A stretch of 64,000 nucleotides of DNA from Frateuria_A yonginensis (GTDB lineage: Bacteria; Pseudomonadota; Gammaproteobacteria; Xanthomonadales; Rhodanobacteraceae), in contig NZ_JBBBNY010000001.1 of the NCBI RefSeq assembly GCF_037137055.1, positions 62,001 through 126,000 of the forward strand. The letters run 5' to 3'. A program made the translations under genes and the position numbers. The number at the start of each line of letters is the position of its first letter. Positions within the stretch are counted from its first letter, which is position 1. The notes under the pieces are model-generated. The model was not told the origin of the DNA, made no database searches, and saw only the letters and a list, made by a program, of their open reading frames with translations. Positions 31,101 to 42,330 of this stretch are shown here, one piece after another.

Positions 31101-31656
31101 CGTGGTGGTGCTCGGTGGCGTCGATGCTGCGCGTGCCGAACAGGATCGCGAACGCGGCCAGCAGCGCAGCGCACCACAGGGCGCTGTCCGAGGCCAGCGA
31201 ACCGGCACCGCCGGTGCCGCCCAGCACGCCGAAGGACATCGCCACCGCCTTGAGCTGCAGGGCGATGTAGGGCACCACGGCGACCACCGCGATCACCGCC
31301 ACCAGCGCCGCGAGGCCGTGCGACTTGCCGAAGCGGGCGCCGACGAAGTCCGCGATCGAGGTGATGCTGCGCTGGCGCGCGATCTCCACCAGGCGCCGCA
31401 GCAATCCGAAGCCGAACACGAACAGCAGGATCGGGCCCAGGTAGATCGGCAGGTAGCCCAACCCGTCGCGCGCCGCGGTGCCGACCGCGCCGTAGAAGGT
31501 CCAGGAGGAGCAGTACACCGCCAGCGCCAGGCTGTACACGGCCGGCCGCAGGCGCGGCTGATGCGGATACAGCGGGCGCCGGTCGCCGACGTAGGCCACC
31601 AGGAACAGCAGGCCCACGTAGACCAGCGAAACGAGCAGCAGCCAGCCGGCGATCAC
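28195..31656 (-). CDS. crbS: Symporter-fused hybrid histidine kinase, CrbS/MxtR-like
   Basis: 1153 residues from a GTG at 31656 with GAGG just upstream; the frame upstream codes arginine-rich, non-homologous sequence. The first 510 residues are a sodium:solute symporter-like (SLC5/SSS) domain with about 13 membrane helices (AVYCSSWTFYGAVGTAARDG, then CLPRQFQIGVVECEDPRDLG). A PAS domain follows (about 645-760), then HisKA with phospho-acceptor H800 in AASHDLLQPLNA, HATPase (DTGPGI, ERGLGLGLSI) and a C-terminal receiver with D1081 in LLLADYHLADG. This is the layout of CrbS/CbrA-class sensors. Next to acsA and a NarL-type regulator it is probably the acetate sensor kinase. Confidence 0.88.
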   Translation of the reverse strand: MIAGWLLLVSLVYVGLLFLVAYVGDRRPLYPHQPRLRPAVYSLALAVYCSSWTFYGAVGTAARDGLGYLPIYLGPILLFVFGFGLLRRLVEIARQRSITSIADFVGARFGKSHGLAALVAVIAVVAVVPYIALQLKAVAMSFGVLGGTGGAGSLASDSALWCAALLAAFAILFGTRSIDATEHHHGLMLAIALESLIKLLAFVALAVYAWWHGPGLAATLQLPARHLTQGVSPGFLAQTLLAFCAMFCLPRQFQIGVVECEDPRDLGKARWVLPLYMAVISLGVLPILATGMRLPQVAGGAADAWLLNLPLVLGDRGMAVLAFIGGFSAATGMVVVTAVALATMISNDLVMPALLRVRRLRLEQRSDLSRLVLRVRRVAIVLLAAMAYAYYRVAADAQNLAATGLLAFAAVAQFAPAIVAALYWGGASRRGVATGLVAGFLVWSYTLLLPALSHSGPWLEQGPWGLAWLRPQALFHLSGWDPVMHGTFWSLLANIGCLVFVSLHRRPSLEERLHAALFVAPSIDRDAASGNWRGRVTVGDLRTLAERIVGERSARRAFDAYARRRDRPLQPGEAADRALIQATERLLAGAVGAASARRILMGALSGTGLDIAEAMALMDEASQELRFNRELLSTTLENVSQGISVVDARMRVVAWNRRYLELFGYPDGMVYVGVSVADLIRWNAEHGECGPGEVDEHVAKRIRHLRAGTPHVFERVRPDGTVIEMRGRALPGGGYVTTYSDVTAYKRAEQALIEANETLEQRVQLRTAELSEALAATARAQRVAEAANMSKTRFLAAASHDLLQPLNAARLFTSALRQHPTLDGEAAQLAERIEASFRAAEDLLEALLDVSRLDAGRYQPEPASFALMELFDSLKAQFAVIAAQRGLRLRVAPTRLGVRSDPQLLRRVLQNFLSNALRYTRSGGVLLGARRCGDTVRIEVWDTGPGIAEEQRARIFGEFQQLDRPSPWGERGLGLGLSICDRIAGMLGHRLDLRSRVGHGSGFAISVPRAAVPPPPRPGLPRSGADERLPLTVLCLDNDQAILDGMQALLHRWGVDCRVALDAAQARAELERAPVDLLLADYHLADGVDGLQALDTLRTALGQLPPTAMITADGSTELKQRARASGYPLLHKPVRPAALRALLTALLRNPPKA

Positions 31657-31730
31657 GTTTGCCTCTTGCGGTCGATGCGCTGCGGCGCCGGCGCTTGTGC
31701 CGCGCAGCGCCGGCCCGGCACCATGCGGCG

Positions 31731-32360
31731 ATGGACGCCGGCCTTCCCGCGAAAGTAGCAGAGCAACTGGGCGATGACGAGGTGCACGTCTGGCGCCTGC
31801 CGTACGATCCGTGGCAGGGACGCGCGCCGCTGCTCGCGCTGCTGGGCGCCTATCTCGGCATGCCGCCCGCACGGCTGCGGCTGACGGCGGGCAGCCACGG
31901 CCGACCGGCGTTGTCGCCGCCGGCGTCGCTACGCTTCAACTGGTCACACAGCGGACCGCTGGCGGTGGTGGCGCTGGCGCGCGGCATCGAGCCGGGCATC
32001 GACGTGGAGCGGGTGCGCCCGCGTCCGCGGGCGCTGGAGATCGCCCGGCGCTTCTTCGCGCCCGCCGAGGCGCAGGCGCTCGCCGCACTCGACGCGCAGG
32101 CCCGCGAAGCGGCCTTCCTGCGGCTGTGGACGGCGAAGGAGGCGGTGCTCAAGGCGCTGGGCCGCGGGCTTGCCTTCGGACTGCATCGGCTCGACGTCGA
32201 GGACGACCCGGAGTCGCCTCGGCTGCGCCGGTTCGACGGCGAGACACCGGCGCACTGGCAGTTGCGGCGGCTGGCGCTCGGGGCCGACGCGGTCGGGGCA
32301 CTGGCCTGGCGCGGGGAACCGCGCCGCGTGCGTGCCTGGACACTTGCCGACGCCGGCTGA
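31731..32360 (+). CDS. Sfp-type 4'-phosphopantetheinyl transferase
   Basis: 209 residues from the ATG at 31731. Motifs: FNWSHSGPLAVVALARG, PGIDVERVRPRP (the Mg-binding D and E), and FLRLWTAKEAVLKALGRGL with WxxKEAxxK, the family hallmark. It transfers the phosphopantetheine arm of CoA to carrier proteins. No polyketide or peptide synthase is in the window, so its partner is unknown; in organisms lacking AcpS such enzymes also serve fatty acid synthesis. The 74 bases between it and crbS must hold both promoters. Confidence 0.9.
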   Translation: MDAGLPAKVAEQLGDDEVHVWRLPYDPWQGRAPLLALLGAYLGMPPARLRLTAGSHGRPALSPPASLRFNWSHSGPLAVVALARGIEPGIDVERVRPRPRALEIARRFFAPAEAQALAALDAQAREAAFLRLWTAKEAVLKALGRGLAFGLHRLDVEDDPESPRLRRFDGETPAHWQLRRLALGADAVGALAWRGEPRRVRAWTLADAG

Positions 32361-32416
32361 ACGGCGCACTGTGTGCGGCCCCGCCGCGCGCCTGCCATCC
32401 GACGAGCCTGCGACCG

Positions 32417-33160
32417 ATGACCCTGCTCAGCGTCAACCTCAACAAGATCGCCGTGCTGCGCAACTCGCGCGGCGGCACCGAACCGGACATCCTGCGCGCC
32501 GCGCAGACCTGCATCGAGGCGGGCTGCGGTGGCATCACCGTGCACCCGCGGCCTGACCTGCGCCACGTGCGGCCGGACGACGTGCGCGTCCTGGCCACAC
32601 TGCTGCGCGGGCGAGTCGAGTACAACATCGAGGGCAACCCGTTCGCGGCGCCCCGCGGCGCCTACCCGGGCCTGCTCGCGCTGGCTCGCGAGGTGCGTCC
32701 CACCCAGGTCACGCTGGTGCCCGACAGCGAAGGCCAGATCACCTCGGACCACGGTTTCGACCTGACCGCGGACTGCGAGCGGCTGCGCCCGCTGGTGGCC
32801 GAGCTGCGCGAGCTCGGCTGCCGCGTGAGCCTGTTCGTCGACGCCGGCGCGCAGGGTTTCGAGCAGGCGGTGGCGATCGGCGTGGAACGGATCGAGATCT
32901 ACACCGGGCCGTACGCGGAAGCCTTCGCCGAGGGCGACGCGCGCGACGCCCTGGCCGCCTGCGTCGACACCGCGCGGCGTGCCCAGCAGGCCGGCCTCGC
33001 AGTGAACGCGGGACACGATCTCAACCAGGCCAACCTCGGCGGCTTCAAGGCCGCCATCCCCGGGCTGGCCGAGGTGTCGATCGGTCACGCGCTGATCGGC
33101 GAGGCGCTGTACGACGGTCTCGCTCCCACGGTGCGCCGGTATATGCAGATCCTGCGCTGA
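32417..33160 (+). CDS. pdxJ: Pyridoxine 5'-phosphate synthase
   Basis: 247 residues, normal length. It condenses 3-amino-2-oxopropyl phosphate with 1-deoxyxylulose 5-phosphate to make vitamin B6 phosphate. Motifs: LSVNLNKIAVLRNSRG at the start, GITVHPRPDLRHVRPDDV, the catalytic glutamate in EYNIEGNP, and NAGHDLNQANL plus EVSIGHALIGEALYDGL at the phosphate site. It lies 56 bases after the phosphopantetheinyl transferase gene and may be cotranscribed. A strong hairpin follows. Confidence 0.97.
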   Translation: MTLLSVNLNKIAVLRNSRGGTEPDILRAAQTCIEAGCGGITVHPRPDLRHVRPDDVRVLATLLRGRVEYNIEGNPFAAPRGAYPGLLALAREVRPTQVTLVPDSEGQITSDHGFDLTADCERLRPLVAELRELGCRVSLFVDAGAQGFEQAVAIGVERIEIYTGPYAEAFAEGDARDALAACVDTARRAQQAGLAVNAGHDLNQANLGGFKAAIPGLAEVSIGHALIGEALYDGLAPTVRRYMQILR

Positions 33161-33209
33161 CCCCGGGCTGATACGGAAGTGGATGCGTTTTGCCGGCAGC
33201 GAAAAAGCG

Positions 33210-33233
33210 AAACCCCCGCTTGCGCGGGGGTTT
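33210..33233. terminator. Bidirectional rho-independent terminator
   Basis: AAACCCCCGC (33210-33219), a TTGC loop and GCGGGGGTTT (33224-33233) make a 10-base perfect stem. It is followed by T residues on the plus strand and by GCTTTTTC on the minus strand. It lies between the convergent pdxJ and the second exbD gene. Confidence 0.9.
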
Positions 33234-33259
33234 GCCGGTAGCGTGGATCCCGCCTGAGA

Positions 33260-33667
33260 TCACTGCCCTTCGGTGAAGCCGATCTTGGTCAGGCCGTAGC
33301 TCTTGGCATCGGCCAGCACGCGCGCGACCGCCTCGTAGGCCACGCCGTCATCCGCATTGATCTGGATTTCCGGCTGGTTGGTCTGCTGGGCGATCACCGC
33401 CATCTGCGCCTTCATGCCCAGCTCGTCCACCGGCGTGTCGTTCCAGTAGAGCGCGCCGGCACGATCGATCTTGAGATTGATCGGCTCCAGCGGGTTCTCC
33501 GGCTGCTGCACGTTGGGGTTGGGCTGCGGCAGGTCGATCTTCACCTTGTGGGTGAGCAGCGGCGCCGTGATCATGAAGATGATCAGCAGCACCAACATCA
33601 CGTCGACCAGCGGCGTGACGTTGATGTCGGCCATCGGGCCGCTGGTGTTTCCGGAACTGAAAGCCAT
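33260..33667 (-). CDS. exbD: ExbD-family biopolymer transport protein (second copy)
   Basis: 135 residues: a short cytoplasmic start, one membrane helix (INVTPLVDVMLVLLIIFMIT) with the essential aspartate D23, the proton-path residue, then a periplasmic domain (EINLKIDRAG-type fold; PEIQINADDGVAYEAVARVL). It works with ExbB and TonB to turn the proton gradient into energy for outer-membrane receptors. It is the last gene of the tonB-exbB-exbD-exbD operon and lies 4 bases from the first copy. Confidence 0.93.
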   Translation of the reverse strand: MAFSSGNTSGPMADINVTPLVDVMLVLLIIFMITAPLLTHKVKIDLPQPNPNVQQPENPLEPINLKIDRAGALYWNDTPVDELGMKAQMAVIAQQTNQPEIQINADDGVAYEAVARVLADAKSYGLTKIGFTEGQ

Positions 33668-33671
33668 CGTC

Positions 33672-34085
33672 TTACTCCTTGCCGGTCGTCATGAAACCGA
33701 CATGGACCATGCCTGCCGCCTTCGCGTCGCCGAGGACCTTGCGGACGTACCGGTACTCGGTGTCCTTGTCGGCGCGAATCTGCAGCTCCGGCTGCGGGGC
33801 CTTCGCCGCCGCAACCGCGAACTGAGCCTTCAGCTCCGCCTCGGTCACCTCGTTGTCCTGCAGGTACATGCTGCCGTCCTGCTTGATCGCCAGGTCCATC
33901 GGCTCGACGTGCTCGGTGTCAGGCGTCTTCGGGTTGGCGTTCGGCAAGGGCACCGTGATCCGGTGCGACATCAGGGGCGCCGTAATCATGAAGATGATCA
34001 GCAGCACCAGCATCACGTCGACCAGCGGCGTGACGTTGATCTCCGACATCGGCCCGCCGGAATTGCCTCCGGTACTCATCGCCAT
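33672..34085 (-). CDS. exbD: ExbD-family biopolymer transport protein (first copy)
   Basis: 137 residues with the same plan as its neighbour: the membrane helix INVTPLVDVMLVLLIIFMIT is identical over 20 residues in both copies, while the periplasmic parts differ (PELQIRADKDTEYRYVRKVL). Two ExbD proteins in one TonB operon are known from Xanthomonas, where the second is needed for some but not all TonB functions. Follows exbB by 11 bases. Confidence 0.93.
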   Translation of the reverse strand: MAMSTGGNSGGPMSEINVTPLVDVMLVLLIIFMITAPLMSHRITVPLPNANPKTPDTEHVEPMDLAIKQDGSMYLQDNEVTEAELKAQFAVAAAKAPQPELQIRADKDTEYRYVRKVLGDAKAAGMVHVGFMTTGKE

Positions 34086-34096
34086 GGCTCAAGCCC

Positions 34097-34855
34097 TCAC
34101 TTCTGGGTCGGCGCCACGCCTTCGACACGCGAACCGGTGGCGAAGAAGTCGTGCAGGTCGTGCGCGAACTCGTCGAACTGCGCGTAAGTCATGCGGTTCG
34201 AGCGGTTGAAGAAGTTGTACGCGAGCACGGCCGGGATCGCGGTGAACAGACCGAACGCGGTCATGATCAGCGCCTCACCCACCGGACCGGCAACCGCTTC
34301 CATCGACGCGTTGCCCGAGGCCGAGATCTTGATCAGCGCGTGGTAGATGCCCCACACGGTACCGAGCAGACCGATGAACGGCGCGGACGAGCCGACCGTC
34401 GCCAGCAGCGTCATGCCACCTTCCAGACGCAGGCTCTCGCGGGCCACCGCCTGGCGCAGGGCGCGGTCGATGAACTCGGAGCGGCTCAGCGACTCGGCCA
34501 GACGGCCGCCGCCGGCCGAAGCCTGCTGGTGGTGGGCCACCGCGGAAGCGGCGTCCAGTGCGATCTTCGAGAACGGTTCGCCCTTGGGCTGGGCTTCCAG
34601 CTCACGGATGGCGTCCTGGGTGGACGGGGTATTCCAGAAGCCCTGGATCACCTTGTCGGCGCGCGAACGCACCATCGCATTGCGGATCGCGTTGGCGACG
34701 ATGAAGTACCAGGAGGCGAGGGACATCACGACCAGCGTGATGAACACAATCCAACCCAGCGGGTCGAAGTTGTGGATCAGGTGGTCGAAGCCCATCGACT
34801 TCATGGCTTCGGCGTTGGAGGTGCCGCCCGGGGCAGGAGTTTGTTGGAACATCAT
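34097..34855 (-). CDS. exbB: ExbB-type proton channel protein
   Basis: 252 residues from the first of two adjacent ATGs (34855 or 34852), with AAGG upstream. The MotA/TolQ/ExbB domain has three membrane helices: WIVFITLVVMSLASWYFIVA, then GGMTLLATVGSSAPFIGLLG, and ALIMTAFGLFTAIPAVLAYN. The conserved TVWGIYHAL follows helix 2. It forms the pentameric channel that drives TonB. The upstream glutamine-rich start (MMFQQTPAPGG) is short. Confidence 0.95.
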   Translation of the reverse strand: MMFQQTPAPGGTSNAEAMKSMGFDHLIHNFDPLGWIVFITLVVMSLASWYFIVANAIRNAMVRSRADKVIQGFWNTPSTQDAIRELEAQPKGEPFSKIALDAASAVAHHQQASAGGGRLAESLSRSEFIDRALRQAVARESLRLEGGMTLLATVGSSAPFIGLLGTVWGIYHALIKISASGNASMEAVAGPVGEALIMTAFGLFTAIPAVLAYNFFNRSNRMTYAQFDEFAHDLHDFFATGSRVEGVAPTQK

Positions 34856-34905
34856 GACGCTACCTTTAGAGATGTCAGGCGTGAACTGGTGGACTGTAAG
34901 GGGAC

Positions 34906-35565
<660 letters not shown>

Positions 35566-35768
35566 CTGTCACTTTCTTGGAGCTAGTCAATCGGGAAGAC
35601 GTGGTCGCAGCATCAGGCGGCAAATCTCTCCCGGAAGGGTGACATTTGCCACTGGACATGCGCGTGGAAGGGTTCTCAACGGTACAACAGGCCATGACGT
35701 TTGTATAGCACCCGTGAGGCCATCAAATGGACGTCCATCCGGCCTCGCGGGTGCCTGCGCGCCAGGGC

Positions 35769-37064
35769 TTACTTGCCGGCTCCTGCCTGCTTCAGCCAGG
35801 CCTTGGCCTTGGCCGAGGTCTCGGGATCCTGCGCGGCCTTCTTCATGGCCGCGATGGCGCCCGCCTTGTTCTTCAGGCCGCGCTCGGCTTCCGCCAGCAG
35901 CATGTAGGCGGTGCCGCGATGCTGCACGCCCTTGTCGATGCCCTGCTGGATCAGCGTCTTGGCCTCGCCGTACTTCTGCTGGCTGATCAGCAGCTGGCCC
36001 GCGCGCACGGCCGCCTCGCCGTCCTTCGCGTTGGGGATGGCCTTCCTGTAGCTGGCGATCGCCTTGTCCTCGTTGCCCGCGATGTAGGCCGCATCGCCCA
36101 TCAGCTTGAGGTTGTCGTAGCTGGCTGGCACCACGCCCTTGGACATGCCCTCGTCCAGCACGCCGACCGCCTTGGTCGCGTTCGGCTTGGGGTCGTCGCT
36201 GTCCTGGCCGGTGATCAGGTAGAGCTTGGCCAGGTTGACGTAGTCCTTCTCGGTCTTGAAGTTGCCGGCGGCGCGCGATTTCTCCATCAGGTCGATCGCC
36301 TGCGGGTACTTCTGCGCCTGCATCAGCACCGCCACCGCATTGGTGAGCGCGGTGGTGTCGTTCGGGTTGGCGGCAAGCTGCTGCTGCGCCAGCTGCGCGG
36401 CCTGGTCGGTCTGGCCCGACTCGGCGTAGCTGGCCATCAGGATCTGGTTCCACGACGCCTGCGGCTTGTCCGTCAGCGACTGCGCCTTCTTGATGGCGGC
36501 GATGGCCTCCGGGTACTTCTCGAGCCGGTAGTAGGCGTTGCCTTCCAGCGCATACGATTCGGCGGTTTCCTTGCGACCCTCGGCGCGCCACTTCTCGATG
36601 GTGTCGATCGCCTGCTGGTACTGCTCGTCGGCAAGGTAGAACTGCGCCAGCTCGTACTCCAGCTGGAAGTAGGTGTCGTTCGGCAGCACGCCGATATCGA
36701 GCGAACGCTTCAGCGCGTCGATCGCGCCCTTGACGTCGCCGTCGTTGTACTTGAGGTTGGCGATGCCCTGCAGCGCCAGCGACTGCGCGTACTTGCTGCT
36801 GTCCTTGTCGTCGACGATCGGCTGCAGCAGCTGCATCGCCTTGTCCTTGTCACCCGCGTTGACGGCATCGAGGCCGTCGTTGAGCTTCTTCTGCTCACGC
36901 TCGCTGGTGAGATCCAGCTTGGGTTCCTTGCGGGTGGCGTTGGGATAGAGCGCCTGCTTGGTCTCCTTGTCGCCATGCCGGTCGCGGGCGATCGCCGGGC
37001 CGCTCACCAGGGCGAGCGCCAAGGCCGCGCCGCCCAGCAGCTTGAGGAAGGGAGCATGCTTCAT
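35769..37064 (-). CDS. Periplasmic tetratricopeptide-repeat protein
   Basis: 431 residues. Signal peptide MKHAPFLKLLGGAALALALV (cleaved near AIA). The rest is helical TPR repeats, for example AESYALEGNAYYRLEKYPEA and SYDNLKLMGDAAYIAGNEDK. It likely is a scaffold in the periplasm. It lies between gyrB and tonB on the same strand, a place where Xanthomonadales keep this family, but gaps of about 200 to 290 bases suggest its own promoter. The partner proteins are unknown; a role with the TonB complex is only suggested by position. Confidence 0.87.
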   Translation of the reverse strand: MKHAPFLKLLGGAALALALVSGPAIARDRHGDKETKQALYPNATRKEPKLDLTSEREQKKLNDGLDAVNAGDKDKAMQLLQPIVDDKDSSKYAQSLALQGIANLKYNDGDVKGAIDALKRSLDIGVLPNDTYFQLEYELAQFYLADEQYQQAIDTIEKWRAEGRKETAESYALEGNAYYRLEKYPEAIAAIKKAQSLTDKPQASWNQILMASYAESGQTDQAAQLAQQQLAANPNDTTALTNAVAVLMQAQKYPQAIDLMEKSRAAGNFKTEKDYVNLAKLYLITGQDSDDPKPNATKAVGVLDEGMSKGVVPASYDNLKLMGDAAYIAGNEDKAIASYRKAIPNAKDGEAAVRAGQLLISQQKYGEAKTLIQQGIDKGVQHRGTAYMLLAEAERGLKNKAGAIAAMKKAAQDPETSAKAKAWLKQAGAGK

Positions 37065-37352
37065 GGCAGTCCTCTTGTAAGGTTTTTCGCACAAGCAGTG
37101 CGGGGGATCGCTGAGCGTAACCCGAGCAGGCAGGCGATAACAAGTCGCACTGCCGCATGGAAGCCTTTGTGAAATCAAGGGCTTGCATGGACGTTGCCAC
37201 GGGCCTTGCAAATTTTTCGGCAAATCCATGTCATGGCTAGCAAACGCGAGCTCGAACACGCCGTTCCGATCCCTGTGCGATCGTATTAGCGCGCTAGCAC
37301 ACGCTGCGGCAAAGGGCCGGGCCGCCGCCCCGGGCGGGGCAGCGCGGCGCGG
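37065..37352. other. Intergenic region between gyrB and the TPR gene
   Basis: 288 bases. It must hold the promoter of the TPR gene. A short GC hairpin GCCCC-GGGC-GGGGC at 37327-37340 lies just after gyrB, but there is no U-tract. A local AT-rich stretch (CAAATTTTTCGGCAAATCC near 37208-37226) is the only clear composition change. I see no gene in it. Confidence 0.5.
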
Positions 37353-39767
<2,415 letters not shown>

Positions 39768-39834
39768 GCCCTGCCCGTTGCGGCGCCGCCCCGTATGGCC
39801 GGCGAAGGCCGGCACGGGAAAAGCCATCAGGCCA

Positions 39835-40914
39835 TTATAGCAGAGGGCGGATTTGCCCCTGTTCCACGTGGAACATACGGCGCGGGCGCGCCTGCAACGG
39901 TCGGGGCATCTCGGTGCCCGTCATCAGTACCTGCGCCCCCACGGCCGCCAGGCGTTCCACCACCGCCTCCTGGTGAGCCAGATCGAGCTCCGACGCCAGG
40001 TCGTCCAGGCACACGACCGGCCACTCCCCGCGACGCTGCGCATGCAGTTCCGCCTGAGCGAGCAGGCAACCCAGCGCCGTCAGCTTTTCCTGCCCGCGCG
40101 AGAGATGCTCCCGCAAGGGCGCCTGCTCGAAGGCCAGCGACCAGTCGGCGCGGTGCGCTCCCGCCGTGGTGTGGCCTCGCGCGAGATCCCTGCCCCGTTG
40201 CTGCGCCAATACCTCGACCAGGGAGGCCGCGTCGGTCCAGCCACGGCGGTAACGCAACGTGACCGGACCGAGCTCCGGCAGCAGTGCCGCCGCCGCCGCC
40301 GCGATCTGCGGGCCCAGTTGATCGAGGTAGCGCTGACGAAAGGCATCGATGATCGCTGCGGCCTCGCCCAGCTCGCGCTCCCACGGTGCATAAAGCTCAT
40401 CCGGTCCCGGGGAGCCGGTGCGCAGAAGCGCATTGCGTTGCTTGAGGGCCCGCTGGTAGCGACGCCACACGCCCAGAAACCCGTGTTCCACGTGGAACAC
40501 GCCCCAGTCGAGGAAGCGCCGCCGCTCCTCGGCGGCACCGGCGATCAGCGCATGGGACCCGGGTTCGAAGCAGACGACGGCGCATGCCTGCACCAGTTGG
40601 CCCAGCGCCACGTCCGTCCCGTCGAGCCGAGCCTCCCAGCGCGCCCCCGCCCGCCCCAGGCCAAGCCGGTGCACATGGTCGCCTTCGCCATGCAGTTCGG
40701 CGTAGACCGACACGGCCGGGCGACCGCGCTGCACCAGCGCTTCGCGTGCTCCGCTGCGGAACGAGCGTCCATGGGACAGCAGATAGGTCGCCTCCAACAC
40801 GCTGGTCTTGCCGGCACCGTTGGGGCCGACGAACACGTGGATGCCCTGCCCCAGCTCGATCGACACATCGGCAAGGCAACGCAGCCCCTGGATCCGCAGG
40901 CGCTCGAACCTCAT
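39835..40914 (-). CDS. recF: DNA replication and repair protein RecF
   Basis: 359 residues starting MRFERLRIQGLRCLADVSIE. Walker A is VGPNGAGKTSVLEATYLLSHGRS, the signature is LSRGQEKLTALGCLLAQAEL and Walker B is VVCLDDLASELD. RecF loads RecA at gaps with RecO and RecR. An upstream in-frame ATG at 40935 would add seven residues without homology. It ends 67 bases before gyrB and starts 87 bases after dnaN. Confidence 0.97.
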   Translation of the reverse strand: MRFERLRIQGLRCLADVSIELGQGIHVFVGPNGAGKTSVLEATYLLSHGRSFRSGAREALVQRGRPAVSVYAELHGEGDHVHRLGLGRAGARWEARLDGTDVALGQLVQACAVVCFEPGSHALIAGAAEERRRFLDWGVFHVEHGFLGVWRRYQRALKQRNALLRTGSPGPDELYAPWERELGEAAAIIDAFRQRYLDQLGPQIAAAAAALLPELGPVTLRYRRGWTDAASLVEVLAQQRGRDLARGHTTAGAHRADWSLAFEQAPLREHLSRGQEKLTALGCLLAQAELHAQRRGEWPVVCLDDLASELDLAHQEAVVERLAAVGAQVLMTGTEMPRPLQARPRRMFHVEQGQIRPLL

Positions 40915-41001
40915 CCGTGCCTCTCCAACGAACAACGCCGGAGCGTCTCGCGACGGCTCCGGCGTTCGGGGGCGACGGCAGGTCGTCCGCGGTTCATGCG
41001 G

Positions 41002-42102
41002 TCACAGCCGCAAGGGCATGATCACGTGGCGCGACTGGTCGTTGTCGTCCTCCTGCACCAGGCAGCTGGACTGCGCATCGCGCAGGTTCAGCCGAGCGCG
41101 TTCGCCACGCAGTGCGGACAGCGCATCGAGCAGGTATCCCACGTTGAAACCGACCGCCAGATCGGAGACCACGGTATCGGCCTCGACTTCTTCCACCGCC
41201 TCTTCCTGTTCCGGATTGTGCGCCACGATGCGCAGCTTGCCGGGCGAAAGCTCCAGCTTCACGCCGCGGTATTTCTCGTTGGACAGGATGGCCGCGCGCT
41301 GCAGCGCGCCGCGCAGCACCTCGCGATCCAGCGTGGCGCGCTTGTCGGCGCCGAGCGGGATCACGGCCTCGTAGTCGGGGAAGCGCCCGTCGATCAGCTT
41401 GGAAGTGAACACCACGTCGCCCCGGCGCACGCGCAGGTGGTTGCGGCCGAATTCCAGCTCGACCTGGCCGTCGCCGGTCTCGAACAGACCGACCAGCTCA
41501 TTGACGCCCTTGCGCGGGATGATGATCTGCCGCCGCGCGGCCACCTTGCTTTCCAGCTGGGTTTCCTTGAGCGCGAGCCGGTGGCCGTCGGTGGCCACGC
41601 AGCGCAGCGTGTGCTCCTGCAGGTCCAGCAGCATGCCGTTCAGGTAGTAGCGCACGTCCTGGTTGGCCATGGCGAAGGCGGTGCGCTCCATCAGATCGCG
41701 CAGCACTTCTTCCGGCAGACTGACCCGCTCCACCAGCTCGATCTCGTCGATCGTGGGGAACTCGCTGGCGGGCAGCGTCGCCAGGGTGAAGCGGCTGCGG
41801 CCGGCGCTGAGCGCCACGCGGTCGCTGTTGAGCCGAAGGTCGATGCGCACGCCGTCCGGCAGCGCGCGCACGATGTCGAACAGCTTGCGTGCCGGGATGG
41901 TGATCTCCCCCTCGCCGGCCTGCTCGACCGCGGTGGTGGCGACCATCTCCACTTCCAGGTCGGTGCCGGTCAGCGAAAGGCGGCCCTCCGCCACCCGCAC
42001 CAGCAAGTTCGCCAGCACAGGCAGGGTCTGGCGGCGTTCGACCACGCCCACCACCTGCTGCAGCGGCTTGAGCAACGCTTCTCGTTGGATGCTGAATTGC
42101 AT
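41002..42102 (-). CDS. dnaN: DNA polymerase III beta subunit (sliding clamp)
   Basis: 366 residues, full length, beginning MQFSIQREALLKPLQQVVGV and ending QSRHVIMPLRL, the conserved clamp C-terminus. Three domains in a row form the ring half. It holds polymerase and repair proteins on DNA. It is separated from dnaA by 228 bases that contain the DnaA boxes. Confidence 0.98.
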   Translation of the reverse strand: MQFSIQREALLKPLQQVVGVVERRQTLPVLANLLVRVAEGRLSLTGTDLEVEMVATTAVEQAGEGEITIPARKLFDIVRALPDGVRIDLRLNSDRVALSAGRSRFTLATLPASEFPTIDEIELVERVSLPEEVLRDLMERTAFAMANQDVRYYLNGMLLDLQEHTLRCVATDGHRLALKETQLESKVAARRQIIIPRKGVNELVGLFETGDGQVELEFGRNHLRVRRGDVVFTSKLIDGRFPDYEAVIPLGADKRATLDREVLRGALQRAAILSNEKYRGVKLELSPGKLRIVAHNPEQEEAVEEVEADTVVSDLAVGFNVGYLLDALSALRGERARLNLRDAQSSCLVQEDDNDQSRHVIMPLRL

Positions 42103-42330
42103 GGTGTGGGCTTCCCCTAGCTGCTGTTCTGTTTTTAAAAGAAGTGTGGTGGTTGCTGTAGGCGCCGTGGATAACTTCTTTTTGATGAATTATCCATTGG
42201 ATTCAAAGGGTTGCTAGAACGGTCGCTTGTGTCCAAGTCGACTGGCCGGTTGTGGGCCGGTTGTGGATAAATCCGGGCGTCGAACCATCCACCTATTATC
42301 CACAGCTTGCACCGCCCCTTTTCAAGTTGT
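42103..42330. other. oriC: Predicted oriC (dnaA-dnaN intergenic region)
   Basis: Two perfect DnaA boxes: TGTGGATAA at 42262-42270 and TTATCCACA at 42296-42304, which face each other. Weaker boxes are CGTGGATAA at 42166-42174 and TTATCCATT at 42190-42198. AT-rich stretches, rare in this genome, lie at 42126-42141 and 42171-42210 and could unwind. The dnaN promoter probably lies here as well. No gene fits. Confidence 0.75.

Noticed and set aside
37327..37340. GC hairpin after gyrB as a rho-independent terminator
   Set aside because: Five-base arms and no U-tract on the minus strand.
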